Shown one piece after another: positions 7,537 through 16,304 of a stretch of DNA of 64,000 bases. The notes under the pieces are model-generated. The model searched no databases, had not been told where the DNA came from, and saw only the letters and a program-made list of their open reading frames with translations. Position numbers and translations under genes: made by a program. This DNA comes from Roseovarius sp. THAF9 (GTDB taxonomy: Bacteria > Pseudomonadota > Alphaproteobacteria > Rhodobacterales > Rhodobacteraceae). The stretch is from contig NZ_CP045407.1 in assembly GCF_009363715.1 (NCBI RefSeq), positions 1-64,000 of the forward strand, in the 5' to 3' direction. The stretch's first letter is position 1; the number at the start of each line of letters is the position of its first letter.

Positions 7537-9771
7537 ATGAAGCTCACACGCATTGAAGTTTTCAATTTTCGCAAATTGCGGCGCGCCCGTTTGGATATGT
7601 CGGACAAGCAGACCCTGCTCGTCGGGGCCAACAACAGCGGCAAAACATCGGCCATGAAGGCGCTGCGCAAATTCCTTAAGGATCGCGGCGGTATCGACAC
7701 GCGTGATGTGACAGCCTCAAACTGGGCCGCAATTGAACAGATCGCGGGAGCCTGGACACAGGAGGTCGAGGTGGATCTCAGCCCGCTCCTGGCCCAGCTT
7801 CCGTTCATTGACGTCTGGCTCCATGCTGACACGTCAGAGCTGCACCATGTCGCGCACCTGATCCCAACACTGACCTGGACTGGTGGCTTGCTGGGCGTGC
7901 GCCTACGCTTGGAGCCAAAGAAGGGGGCGGACATCAAGGCGCAGTACCTGGCCGCACGAGAGGCCGCTCAGACGCTGCAACCCGGCGGCGCAACGGCCAA
8001 AGGGTTCGCGCTTTGGCCACGTGACTTTCGAGAATTTCTAGACAAGCGCCTGAGGGACCTATTCGAGCTTAACGCCCATCTTCTGGATCCCATGAGCTTC
8101 ACCACGACAGGGCCGGTTGAGCCGCATGCCCTGCCGGCCTTGTCGGAGGGGATCGGTTCGAACCCCTTTGCTGGACTCATCCACATTTGTGAGATCAACG
8201 CGCAACGCGGTTTCGCAGACGCAGGGGACAGTAATGGTGACGACGATGAACCGACGAACGCAACTAGCCGCAAGATTGCCAGCCAGATTCAGCCCTATTT
8301 CCGTAAACATATCGACCCCGAAAAGGACCCCACGCCGAACGACGTCAAAGCGCTCGAGGCAATCCATGATGCCGAAACCACCTTTAATGCCCGGCTCAAG
8401 GATGGTTTCGCTGATGCTATCAAGGAACTGGAAAGTCTCGGCTACCCCGGCGGGCTGAACAATCCGAAACTCTTCATAGCCACGCAGATCAAACCGGTTG
8501 ACGGGCTCGATCACCCGGCTGCGGTGCAATACGATATCTCGGGCGACACTTCCGGGGTGAAGTTGCCTGAAAGCTACAATGGCCTCGGCTTCCAGAACCT
8601 GATCTCCATGGTGTTTCAGCTAATGCGTTTCCGGGATGACTGGATGCAAGTAGGTAAGTTCAAATCGCAGTTAGTGACCCCAGACGAAAAGGGTATCGAA
8701 CCTCTGCAACTGGTGCTAATCGAGGAACCGGAGGCGCATCTGCATGTTCAGGTACAGCAGGTCTTTATGGCTAGGGCCCACAAGGTGCTGCGCAACCATA
8801 AAGATCTGGAGCAGGAGGGCTCGGCCTTTACCACTCAGCTGGTCGTGAGCACCCATTCGGGCCATATCGCACACGCCGCCGCGTTTGAGGAGTTGCGTTA
8901 CTTCAAGCGCGAGCTGCCAAGTCATGGAGTTGTGCCCACGGCCAGTGTGGCGAATATGACTGGGCTCTTTGGTGCGGACAATGAAACCCATCGCTTCGTG
9001 ACGCGCTATCTGCTGAGCACACATTTTGATCTATTCTTCGCCGACGCCATCATCGTGATCGAGGGTGCTGCGGAGCGGATTCTGCTGCCGCATCTGATCC
9101 AACATTACTACCCTGATTTGGCTGCAGCCTATCTATCCTTTTTAGAGTTGGGGGGCAGTCACGCGCATAGGCTGCGGCCTCTGATCGAGGCACTGGAGGT
9201 GCCGACGCTGATCATCACCGATCTCGACGCGGTGGCAGAGGTCGACAAAGGCGGGAAGGTCGTCAAAGAATCGGCCCAGCCTTGCTGCGGGGCTGCTCAA
9301 ACCACAGCCAACCACGTGCTAAAGACCTGGCTCCCCAAGCTGGCAGAGATCGATGAGCTGTTAGGCTCTCCCCCCACGGCTCTGTGTCACACGGCCCCTG
9401 ACCGCCCCATCGCCGTCAGCTATCAAATCCCGCAAAAAGTGACACTTGGCTCGGTGTCCACGAACGTCACGCCCAGCACCTTCGAGGATGCTCTGGTCCT
9501 GACCAACCCGAAAGCCGTGACGGACGCCGCAGGAACAGAGTTCTCCTGCCTCATGACCCGTGCCTTTGCCAAATCCATCGCTGAGGCTCAGGCCCCTGAA
9601 GACCTCGCAAAGGCGCTCTTTGAAAGGTTGGCAAAAAGACCGGAAAAGGCCGCCTTCGCACTGGACCTCCTATATATCGAGGACATCAAAGCGCTTCAGG
9701 CACCGCCATATATCGACAAAGGCCTGACGTGGCTCGCGGGCCAACTGAAGGGCGGAGTGAGAGCGACATGA
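7537..9771 (+). CDS. gajA: GajA-like OLD-family ATPase/TOPRIM nuclease (Gabija)
   Basis: 744-aa protein of the OLD family, paired with a UvrD-type helicase, i.e. the class 2 OLD or Gabija arrangement. ABC-type Walker A GANNSGKT at residues 30-37; Walker B/D-loop LVLIEEPEAHLHVQVQQVF at about 390-410; H-loop STHSGHIAHA near 435; C-terminal TOPRIM with IIVIEGAAERILL (about 505-517) and LIITDLDAVAEV (about 557-568), giving the Glu and Asp-x-Asp metal ligands. In characterised Gabija, GajA is a sequence-specific nicking endonuclease assembled with GajB and released by nucleotide depletion during phage infection. The protein is longer than the roughly 580-residue prototype, the extra length lying in the coiled-coil region of the ATPase and at the C-terminus. 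It overlaps gajB by four bases. Confidence 0.85.
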   Translation: MKLTRIEVFNFRKLRRARLDMSDKQTLLVGANNSGKTSAMKALRKFLKDRGGIDTRDVTASNWAAIEQIAGAWTQEVEVDLSPLLAQLPFIDVWLHADTSELHHVAHLIPTLTWTGGLLGVRLRLEPKKGADIKAQYLAAREAAQTLQPGGATAKGFALWPRDFREFLDKRLRDLFELNAHLLDPMSFTTTGPVEPHALPALSEGIGSNPFAGLIHICEINAQRGFADAGDSNGDDDEPTNATSRKIASQIQPYFRKHIDPEKDPTPNDVKALEAIHDAETTFNARLKDGFADAIKELESLGYPGGLNNPKLFIATQIKPVDGLDHPAAVQYDISGDTSGVKLPESYNGLGFQNLISMVFQLMRFRDDWMQVGKFKSQLVTPDEKGIEPLQLVLIEEPEAHLHVQVQQVFMARAHKVLRNHKDLEQEGSAFTTQLVVSTHSGHIAHAAAFEELRYFKRELPSHGVVPTASVANMTGLFGADNETHRFVTRYLLSTHFDLFFADAIIVIEGAAERILLPHLIQHYYPDLAAAYLSFLELGGSHAHRLRPLIEALEVPTLIITDLDAVAEVDKGGKVVKESAQPCCGAAQTTANHVLKTWLPKLAEIDELLGSPPTALCHTAPDRPIAVSYQIPQKVTLGSVSTNVTPSTFEDALVLTNPKAVTDAAGTEFSCLMTRAFAKSIAEAQAPEDLAKALFERLAKRPEKAAFALDLLYIEDIKALQAPPYIDKGLTWLAGQLKGGVRAT

Positions 9772-11729
9772 CGGATGTAACCGACGCTACCCGCGACGCT
9801 GGCGCTGACGCTACGATCCGCCAATGCCTGTCCCTCGATCAGCCGCGCAGCTTCTTTCTTTTTGCCGGGGCGGGATCAGGCAAGACGCGCTCACTCAAGG
9901 AGGCACTGGAGGGCTTGGACACAGCGACACTGATGACCTTACGAAAACACAGCCGCAAGATCGCAGTGATCACCTATACCAATGCCGCCGCAGATGAGAT
10001 CACACGCCGCGTCAAGGCCGATCCGGTGTTTCAGGTACAGACCATCCACAGCTTCGCTTGGTCGCTCATTGAGGGGCGCACGGCGGATATTCGGGGCTGG
10101 CTAGAGAGCAACCTGCGGACAGAAATTGCCGAGATCCAGGCAGCCCATGCGAAGGGCCGTGCGGGCACCGACGCCCATGACAAACGCGAGAAGAAGATGG
10201 CCTCCAAGAAGAAGCGGCTGGAGCGCCTGGCTGAAATCCGCGCCTTCACCTATGCGCCCGAGGGGGACAATTTCGGCCGCGATGCGCTGCAACATACCGA
10301 AGTCATTGCGCTCGCCGCGCATTTCATGACTGAAAGTGAGACGTTTCAGAACATCGTTCTGGCGCGCTACCCGTTCATCCTGATCGACGAGAGCCAAGAC
10401 ACGATGAAACCGTTGATGGAGGCGCTTTTGACCTTCGAGGCACGCCATCGCGGCCGCATCGCCCTAGGGCTGCTTGGGGACACGATGCAGCGCATTTACA
10501 CTGATGGTTTGCGCGATCTCGAGCAACGGGTGGGGGATTTCGCGCAACCGGCCAAACAGATGAACCACCGCAGCCGCGCGAGGATCGTGGAATTGGCGAA
10601 TGCGATCCGTCGCGACGATGATGGCCGCCAGCAGCGTGCGCGCGAAGACAAACCGGGTGGCACCGTGCGGGTCTTTCTCGCGCCAAGCGAGGGCACGGAT
10701 CGCCCGGCATTTGAAGCTTGGACCCGGGCGGAAATGGCACGCATCACCGAAGACCGCGCATGGCAGGATGCGGAGGCGATCAAGACCCTGACGATTGAGC
10801 GTCACATGGCTGCCGCGCGTCTCGGCTTCAGTGAGCTGTTTGAGCCCCTCAGCAAACCCGACAAGCTCAAGGACGGGTTTCGCGATGGTACCTTGCCCGC
10901 GATGCGGCTGTTTACCCATCGGGTCTTGCCTTTTGTTACGGCACAAAGGAACGGGGATGCTTTTGCCGCGATGGCAGTCCTGCGCGACGGCTCACCGCTG
11001 GTCGATAAGAGAGGTATCCGGGTTGGGCGCGCGGGTCAGGCCTCTGGCCTCGACGCGGCGCGGGCGGGTGTCGCGGAGCTGATGACACTATTTAAGGATG
11101 AACGGGATCCGAGTTGTGCCGAAGTGTTAGGGGTCGTGGCCGAGCACCGGCTGTTCCTGATCCCCGACCAGCTTCGGCCCTGTTTGCCTGACAACAGTCC
11201 CGTGGCCCAGGACATGGCCGACATTCTTGCCGAGCTTGGTCTCATTTTTGACGAACAGGGACTGACTACGCCCGAGGACGCACCACCCATAGAAACCACC
11301 ATCACCGAGGCCTGGACGCAGGCGCTTGCGACCCCGTTTTCCCAAGTGGCGCGCTACCTCGCCTATGTCGAAGACCGCAGCCCCTATGGCACCCACCAAG
11401 GAGTCAAGGGGCTCGAGTTCCCCAGGGTCATGGTGATCGCCGACGACGCCCATACACGATTCAAAGGCCTTGCCTCGTATGAGACGCTGTTCGGGGTCAA
11501 GTCCCTTGGTCGAGACGCGCAGAAAAAGGCGGACAAGGGCGACGAAACTACGATCGAGCGCACACGCCGTTTGCTTTACGTTACCTGCACACGGGCCGAA
11601 GAGAGCCTCGCGCTTGTGCTCTATTCCGAGGCCCCCGACACAGTCCGCAGGTTTCTGATCTCCAACGGATGGATGGCCGAGGATGAGGTCGTGACGGCTG
11701 CGGCCGACGGGACCTATCAGGATGCTTAA
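9768..11729 (+). CDS. gajB: GajB-like UvrD/Rep superfamily I helicase (Gabija)
   Basis: 653 aa when started at the ATG that overlaps the gajA stop (ATGA); an upstream alternative start would overlap gajA further. SF1A helicase motifs in order: I AGAGSGKT (about 33-40), Ia ITYTNAAADEI, II ILIDESQDT (about 204-212), III LGLLGDTMQRIY, V GVKGLEFPRVMVIADD (about 545-560), VI RRLLYVTCTRAEESLALVLY (about 599-618). In Gabija GajB senses DNA ends or unwound DNA and activates GajA. Immediate coupling with an OLD nuclease is the diagnostic context. The helicase is larger than many GajB proteins (about 500 aa). Confidence 0.85.
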   Translation: MTDVTDATRDAGADATIRQCLSLDQPRSFFLFAGAGSGKTRSLKEALEGLDTATLMTLRKHSRKIAVITYTNAAADEITRRVKADPVFQVQTIHSFAWSLIEGRTADIRGWLESNLRTEIAEIQAAHAKGRAGTDAHDKREKKMASKKKRLERLAEIRAFTYAPEGDNFGRDALQHTEVIALAAHFMTESETFQNIVLARYPFILIDESQDTMKPLMEALLTFEARHRGRIALGLLGDTMQRIYTDGLRDLEQRVGDFAQPAKQMNHRSRARIVELANAIRRDDDGRQQRAREDKPGGTVRVFLAPSEGTDRPAFEAWTRAEMARITEDRAWQDAEAIKTLTIERHMAAARLGFSELFEPLSKPDKLKDGFRDGTLPAMRLFTHRVLPFVTAQRNGDAFAAMAVLRDGSPLVDKRGIRVGRAGQASGLDAARAGVAELMTLFKDERDPSCAEVLGVVAEHRLFLIPDQLRPCLPDNSPVAQDMADILAELGLIFDEQGLTTPEDAPPIETTITEAWTQALATPFSQVARYLAYVEDRSPYGTHQGVKGLEFPRVMVIADDAHTRFKGLASYETLFGVKSLGRDAQKKADKGDETTIERTRRLLYVTCTRAEESLALVLYSEAPDTVRRFLISNGWMAEDEVVTAAADGTYQDA

Positions 11730-11742
11730 GTGCAGCGCTGAG

Positions 11743-12834
11743 CTAGAAAAGGCTTTCCTGCTCCGAGTACTCAGAGACAGCATCTTCTTCGAACTCGATA
11801 CCAGACATAGCACCCAAATCCCTGACGATCCTGACCAGATGGTGCGCGGTGTTCAGTTCCCGCCAGCCAGTCGCGTCGCCGCAGGTTTCTGTCAGCCCCT
11901 TTGCGTTTCGCCAGATACGGTCGTCTGCCGGGGAGAAGCCCCTGCCGCAGTATTCCTTGCTCTCGATGATCTGCTTGCAGACGTCGCGCATCGTCGGCGT
12001 AAAGGCTCCCGAATCGCTGCCCCTGACCACCAATGTGTGGGCCTTGCCGGTATAGCGGAGGTGCGGCCTCGGTCGTCCACCGCCCTTGCCCTTCGGGAAC
12101 ACCATCCGCCCGCAATCCGCGCCGAAGTCACCGTAGGCCAGCCGATCGGGTTGGACGCCGGTCTCTTTCAAGGCCGCCTGGAAGGTGGTCCACTCCGCCC
12201 TCGCGATCAGCGTGCGCTCGTTGGCTCCGACTGGCAGCTTGTCCGGGTACGCCGACGCTTGGTAGACGATCTTGCTCCACCGCGCCGCGGCGTCCAGTTG
12301 GTCAAAGATTTCGCCGATAGCAGGCGCGAAGTCGGCGCCGAGGGGAGCTCCAGTGAAATCTACGAAGAGGACGCAGTGTTCCGGCCGGAGGCCCGCCTTC
12401 TTCACCGCCTCGACCAGGGCAGCCGGATCAACCTCCTCGAAGTCCATGTAGATGCCCGTCCTGACGTCGCCGTTCCGAATGAGGGCCTGGCGGGCCGGGT
12501 TGGTCAGATCGGCGATCGTCAGGACTGGAAGCAGGCGGGCGTTTACCGCCGTGGCGATGCGGAAGAGCGTAGCCACCCCTTCGTCGCCGAGGGCCGCCGC
12601 CGCAAGTTGCGGGTCGAGGAACGCACGCCGGTGGGGCCAGCTCTTTCCGAGGCGCTCCCCCATTATGTGGGCGATTTCGTCCAGCGTGGGCACGCGCCCC
12701 TTTTCGGGGTCGGACTCAGTGGGAGGCGGCACCACGAAGCGCGGACAGACATACCCCTGATAACGGGGGGCCAGCCTGCCGCAGGCCGCGAACTCGCCGG
12801 GCTTAGCCCTTAGGGCCGGGTAGTATGGGAGCAT
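11743..12834 (-). CDS. T4-beta-family protein (PF14350-like)
   Basis: 363 aa counted from the ATG beginning MLPYYPALRAKPGEF. I recognise the family from this opening and from the C-terminal TGWRELNTAHHLVRIVRDL as the beta-protein family (named for a phage T4 protein). Conserved features: GEFAACGRLAP, VRTGIYMDFEEVD, CVLFVDFTGAPL, LAYGDFGADCGRM, RPHLRYTGKAHTLVVRG. No transmembrane segment or signal peptide. Mechanism is not established for the family as far as I know. It overlaps the upstream XRE/ImmA gene by about 30 bases, so the two form one unit next to Gabija. A start 10 codons further upstream is possible. Confidence 0.7.
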   Translation of the reverse strand: MLPYYPALRAKPGEFAACGRLAPRYQGYVCPRFVVPPPTESDPEKGRVPTLDEIAHIMGERLGKSWPHRRAFLDPQLAAAALGDEGVATLFRIATAVNARLLPVLTIADLTNPARQALIRNGDVRTGIYMDFEEVDPAALVEAVKKAGLRPEHCVLFVDFTGAPLGADFAPAIGEIFDQLDAAARWSKIVYQASAYPDKLPVGANERTLIARAEWTTFQAALKETGVQPDRLAYGDFGADCGRMVFPKGKGGGRPRPHLRYTGKAHTLVVRGSDSGAFTPTMRDVCKQIIESKEYCGRGFSPADDRIWRNAKGLTETCGDATGWRELNTAHHLVRIVRDLGAMSGIEFEEDAVSEYSEQESLF

Positions 12835-14131
12835 CACTCTTTCCTTTCTGGGCTTCGCCCACAAACAGCTTCTTCACGGTGTTCCTCCCGATCTTATTTG
12901 TGAACAGGGACCACTCGCCCCGTTCCTTGCGTATCCGCCCGAACACAATCGCCGGATGGATACCTAGCTCGTTGGCGAAACGCTCGATGACCGCAGCCGA
13001 CTTCGCAATTCGGGCGGTAGAGCGCCGCCAGCGTTCTTCCGGAATGAGCAAGTTGGAAGCGAAGCGGTTGGCTTCCTCCTCCTGTTCATCGACCGATGTC
13101 TCTTGGTCCGTCTGATCGTAGAAGCCTACGGCCAGCCCGGTGGAGAAGTGAAGAGTGACGTGGGCAAGTTCGTGCATCAGCGTGAACCAGAAGTTGTCCA
13201 CCGTGTCGGTCCTGACGGTCATTCCGATGACCGGTCTCCCATCCACGATGAACGCTGCGCCGTCGATCTTGAGGCCGGGGATCTGTGGCTCCACAATCAA
13301 TACGATCCCGCGGTGGGCGAGCACTTCCACCGCCCGGAGCGGCCCGCGGGGGTCATTGCTCAGACGGACCAGTTCGGGCATCCACTTGAGTTCAAGCGGC
13401 TCATGAACGTCCTCGACGCCCGCGAAAGCGTCACGAGCTCTCGCGGTGACCCTAGCGCGCCAGGCGTGGAGCAAGACGTCTTCGGCGTGATCCACAACGT
13501 TGAGGCCAGTTCGGAGAAGCCCTGGGCTTCCAAAATCGATCCGGTTCTCGGCGATGTAACGACGAAGCTCCGCCTCGGTGAAGTCTTCGGCGAACCAGCC
13601 GTTCTCGCGCCCATGTTTGAGGATTTTCTTGATCTCGGCCTTCGACACACCGTCGATGACCTTGTCCAGTCCGCGGAGCTCCGGTTGGTCAGGCATGTCA
13701 GCCCAAGGCCGGACTCCCAGCAGCGCCGCCACGCGATGATAGTTCTTGAGGCTGATCGGGGCATAACGCTCAGCCTCCCAACGCTGAACCTGTTGTTCCT
13801 TTACGCCGAGGCGCCATGCTAGGTCCTTCTGAGAGAAGCCGTTGGCGATCCGCGCTACTATGAGCATCAGGCCAAGGTCGCGGTTAACCAGTTCTTTTAG
13901 GGCGGTGGGTCGTTGGGTGTCCTTGGCCTCTTCGTATGCCTCGACCGCTTGGGTCAGGCGCGCGCGCTCGGCCTTCATCATGCGCGAGACTTGAGAAACC
14001 ACCTCAGGCGGCAGGCCGGCCACAACCGGCTCCATCGCGCGCTCCGAGTGAAGAGCCTCAGAGAGACGAGAAATCCGGGCACGCGTTTCCCGCGCTTCTT
14101 TTTCGTTCAGGGTGATTCTGTTCATGGTCAT
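12803..14131 (-). CDS. XRE regulator fused to ImmA/IrrE metallopeptidase
   Basis: 442 aa. N-terminal helical region (1-80), then a Cro/CI helix-turn-helix at about 88-140 (ANGFSQKDLAWRLGVKEQQVQRWEAERYAP), then a C-terminal Zn-peptidase domain with HELAH at 320-324 and a downstream Glu-rich segment (EQEEEANRFASNLLIP) that supplies the third ligand. ImmA/IrrE proteins cleave repressors or antitoxins in response to damage or other signals. Two CCCAAC-N6-GTTGKG operators lie upstream of its start, suggesting autoregulation. Its overlap with the beta-family gene makes it the natural regulator or antitoxin-like partner of that protein. Confidence 0.85.
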   Translation of the reverse strand: MTMNRITLNEKEARETRARISRLSEALHSERAMEPVVAGLPPEVVSQVSRMMKAERARLTQAVEAYEEAKDTQRPTALKELVNRDLGLMLIVARIANGFSQKDLAWRLGVKEQQVQRWEAERYAPISLKNYHRVAALLGVRPWADMPDQPELRGLDKVIDGVSKAEIKKILKHGRENGWFAEDFTEAELRRYIAENRIDFGSPGLLRTGLNVVDHAEDVLLHAWRARVTARARDAFAGVEDVHEPLELKWMPELVRLSNDPRGPLRAVEVLAHRGIVLIVEPQIPGLKIDGAAFIVDGRPVIGMTVRTDTVDNFWFTLMHELAHVTLHFSTGLAVGFYDQTDQETSVDEQEEEANRFASNLLIPEERWRRSTARIAKSAAVIERFANELGIHPAIVFGRIRKERGEWSLFTNKIGRNTVKKLFVGEAQKGKSDAPILPGPKG

Positions 14132-14142
14132 GCCTCAATATA

Positions 14143-14186
14143 CCCAACTTATTTGTTGTGGCAAAGTGCCCAACAGATAAGTTGGG
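14143..14186 (-). promoter_or_regulatory. Paired operators of the XRE/ImmA gene
   Basis: CCCAAC-N6-GTTGGG at 14169-14186 is a perfect dyad and CCCAAC-N6-GTTGTG at 14143-14160 is a one-mismatch copy, 26 bp apart (start to start) and 12-55 bases upstream of the XRE/ImmA start. This is the expected arrangement for a Cro/CI-type autorepressor. A separate wider dyad (CCCAACTTAT/ATAAGTTGGG) links the outer half-sites. Confidence 0.6.
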
Positions 14187-14449
14187 TGCAATCGGATTCT
14201 GGATGGCCGCGAAACGCTGAGTGCGATCGATTTGGGCGTTACAGTATCGACCATCACACTTGTCATGGGCATATGGTGCTTTCCGTAGAGAATTGGCAGC
14301 ACCCGACCGCAAGTTTGACGCGGGCCGTTGCTTCCGACGATGCCACGCTCCTCGCGGCCTATGCTGGCGGGTCCACGAGAATCTTAGAGTTCGCTCGGGT
14401 CCGTTTCCCCAATAACTCGCTGCAGTGATATCCCAACTTTTCATCGAAA
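14187..14449. other. Intergenic spacer, no gene recognised
   Basis: Short open frames on both strands here show no family resemblance and no ribosome-binding site. A lone half-site-like TCCCAAC lies at about 14431. The stretch separates the divergent XRE/ImmA and hipBA units. Confidence 0.4.
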
Positions 14450-14582
14450 GGCCATATGCGGCCCCGTAATGAAGGGTTGACGCTACAAGAGGCCACTTGA
14501 GGCCTATTGACAAGAATCACCATAAAAGGCCATATACGACCGACATTAGCAAATTATCTGGAGTAATCGGCATCTTGCGGCC
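14450..14582 (+). promoter_or_regulatory. hipBA promoter with four operator copies
   Basis: Four copies of a GGCC-N6-GGCC dyad: 14450-14463 (perfect), 14491-14504 (perfect), 14528-14541 (GGCC/GACC), 14569-14582 (GGCA/GGCC), spaced 41, 37 and 41 bp, about four helical turns each. TTGACA at 14507-14512 follows copy 2 and a -10 candidate CATATA (14531-14536, 18-bp spacer) sits inside copy 3, so a bound HipB dimer would block RNA polymerase. The E. coli hipBA promoter also has four HipB operators, though of different sequence. Confidence 0.72.
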
Positions 14583-14593
14583 TTTAAAGTAAA

Positions 14594-14932
14594 ATGGCGA
14601 CATCTCAACAAATCGAACAAGAAATCGGGCAACGTCTCGCGCGCTTGCGCCTCGCGCGCAACGTGACCCAAACTGACCTCGCCGAGAAGGCGGGCATCGG
14701 AGTACGCACCCTGCGCCGCCTTGAAGCGGGGGACCCTTCGACCCTGGACACCTTTCTTCGCGTCGCCACCGCGCTCGATCTGGAAGAGCCAATACTCTCT
14801 GCGTTACCAGAGGGAGACATCAGGCCAATTGAACGCGTCTCGCAGAAGGGGAAGGAGCGCAGGAGAGCGAGTCCTGTATCCGAACGCTCCAGAAAATCAA
14901 CATGGACCTGGGGTGATGACGTAGATGACTGA
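14594..14932 (+). CDS. hipB: HipB-like XRE antitoxin/repressor
   Basis: 112 aa with a Cro/CI helix-turn-helix in the first 65 residues (IGQRLARLRLARNVTQTDLAEKAGIGVRTLRRLEAGD). The C-terminal tail is basic and ends TWTWGDDVDD, reaching into the next gene by eight bases. HipB binds operators at the promoter and neutralises HipA. Context with hipA and the four upstream dyads makes the assignment firm, though sequence similarity to E. coli HipB is limited to the fold. Confidence 0.85.
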   Translation: MATSQQIEQEIGQRLARLRLARNVTQTDLAEKAGIGVRTLRRLEAGDPSTLDTFLRVATALDLEEPILSALPEGDIRPIERVSQKGKERRRASPVSERSRKSTWTWGDDVDD

Positions 14933-16226
14933 CGCGAGCATAGTATTGTGGGGTCGGCGCATTGGTGCTGTGAGTTGGGATGAGGCACGCGCACTCGGCA
15001 TCTTTCAATACGATCCGGCCTTTGTGGGTGCGGGTATTGAGGTCGCGCCCCTGAAGATGCCAGTTCGGGAAGCACCCTACGAGTTTCCCGCCCTTCCGAA
15101 AGAAACGTTCAAAGGGTTGCCCGGCATGTTGGCCGACGCGTTGCCAGACAAGTTCGGCAACCGGCTGATCGATGCGTGGCTTGCGGAAACGGGGCGAAGC
15201 GCGGACCGGTTCAGCCCCGTGGATCGGCTTTGTTACATCGGTAACCGGGGGATCGGGGCACTGGAGTTCGAGCCGACGGTCCGCAAGGCGACCCGGTCAA
15301 AAAAACTCGAAGTGGCCCAGTTGGTGGATCTGGCAAACAGGGTACTAAGCGAGCGTGAGAACCTTGCAGGTAGGCTGGGGGGTGAAGACGACGCCGAGGC
15401 GCTGGAAGATATCTTGAGCGTCGGGACCTCGGCGGGTGGCGCGCGCGCCAAGGCTGTACTCGCCTGGAACCGAGACACCGGTGAGTTCAGGTCAGGGCAA
15501 GTCAAAGTCAACGAGGGGTACGAGCATTGGCTCTTGAAGTTCGACGGAGTGTCCAACAACCGCGACAAAGAGCTCGCCGACCCGCAAGGCTTTGGAAAGA
15601 TCGAGTACGCATATTACCTGATGGCGACCGAAGCGGGCATCGACATGTCGGAATGCAGGCTTCACCACGAGGGCGGCCGAAGCCACTTCATGACACGTCG
15701 GTTCGACCGGGACGAACGGGGGCGAAAGCGCCACATGCAATCGCTAGGCGCGATGCAGCATTTCGATTTCAACGACCCGGCATCTTATTCCTACGAGCAG
15801 GCCGTCTTGACAATCAGGGATCTTGGGCTCGGGATGGACGTCGTAGAACAGCAGTACAAGCGTGCGGTCTTCAACGTTGTCGCCCGCAACCAGGATGACC
15901 ACGTCAAGAATATTTCCTTCCTCATGGACCGGTCCGGAGCCTGGCGACTGTCTCCCGCCTATGACGTGGCCTATTCCTACAATCCTTCTGGCTCATGGAC
16001 CCGCGATCACCAGATGAGCTTGGCGGGAAAGCGAAACGATTTTACCCATGGCGACCTCATGGTACTTGCTTCGAACGTGGGGCTGAAATCCAACAAGGCG
16101 AACCAGGCAATCGAGGAGATTGTGGACGCGGTCGCGAAGTGGCAAGAGTTCGCTGAGCAGGCGGGTGTCGAGTATTCTGATATGAGCCGCATCGAGAAAA
16201 CCTTTCGCATGAATTTGCGTGGCTAG
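14925..16226 (+). CDS. hipA: HipA-like serine/threonine kinase toxin
   Basis: 433 aa, the usual length of HipA. N-terminal HipA_N subdomain (VLWGRRIGAVSWDEARALGIFQYDPAFV), nucleotide-binding loop SVGTSAGGARAKAVLAW, HYH-like core LHHEGGRSHFMTRRFDRD, catalytic loop NVVARNQDDHVKNISFLMD with the conserved Asp and Asn, and the metal/activation motif RLSPAYDVAYS. HipA phosphorylates glutamyl-tRNA synthetase in E. coli and induces growth arrest and persistence; the substrate here is unknown. Eight-base overlap with hipB ensures coupled translation. On plasmids this stabilises inheritance and may act in phage defence. Confidence 0.88.
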   Translation: MTDASIVLWGRRIGAVSWDEARALGIFQYDPAFVGAGIEVAPLKMPVREAPYEFPALPKETFKGLPGMLADALPDKFGNRLIDAWLAETGRSADRFSPVDRLCYIGNRGIGALEFEPTVRKATRSKKLEVAQLVDLANRVLSERENLAGRLGGEDDAEALEDILSVGTSAGGARAKAVLAWNRDTGEFRSGQVKVNEGYEHWLLKFDGVSNNRDKELADPQGFGKIEYAYYLMATEAGIDMSECRLHHEGGRSHFMTRRFDRDERGRKRHMQSLGAMQHFDFNDPASYSYEQAVLTIRDLGLGMDVVEQQYKRAVFNVVARNQDDHVKNISFLMDRSGAWRLSPAYDVAYSYNPSGSWTRDHQMSLAGKRNDFTHGDLMVLASNVGLKSNKANQAIEEIVDAVAKWQEFAEQAGVEYSDMSRIEKTFRMNLRG

Positions 16227-16304
16227 TGGCGCAAGGATGCCCGATACCGGTTGCCCTGGAATCCGTCGTGGATCATGTTTTCCATCGCGCGCAGTTGGTG
16301 CGCG

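Noticed and set aside
11722..12813. 363-codon plus-strand open frame opposite the beta-family gene
   Set aside because: The minus-strand reading has conserved family blocks and overlaps its partner gene; the plus-strand product resembles nothing.
14187..14449. Possible small genes between XRE/ImmA and hipBA
   Set aside because: Short frames without ribosome-binding sites, start-codon context or family similarity.
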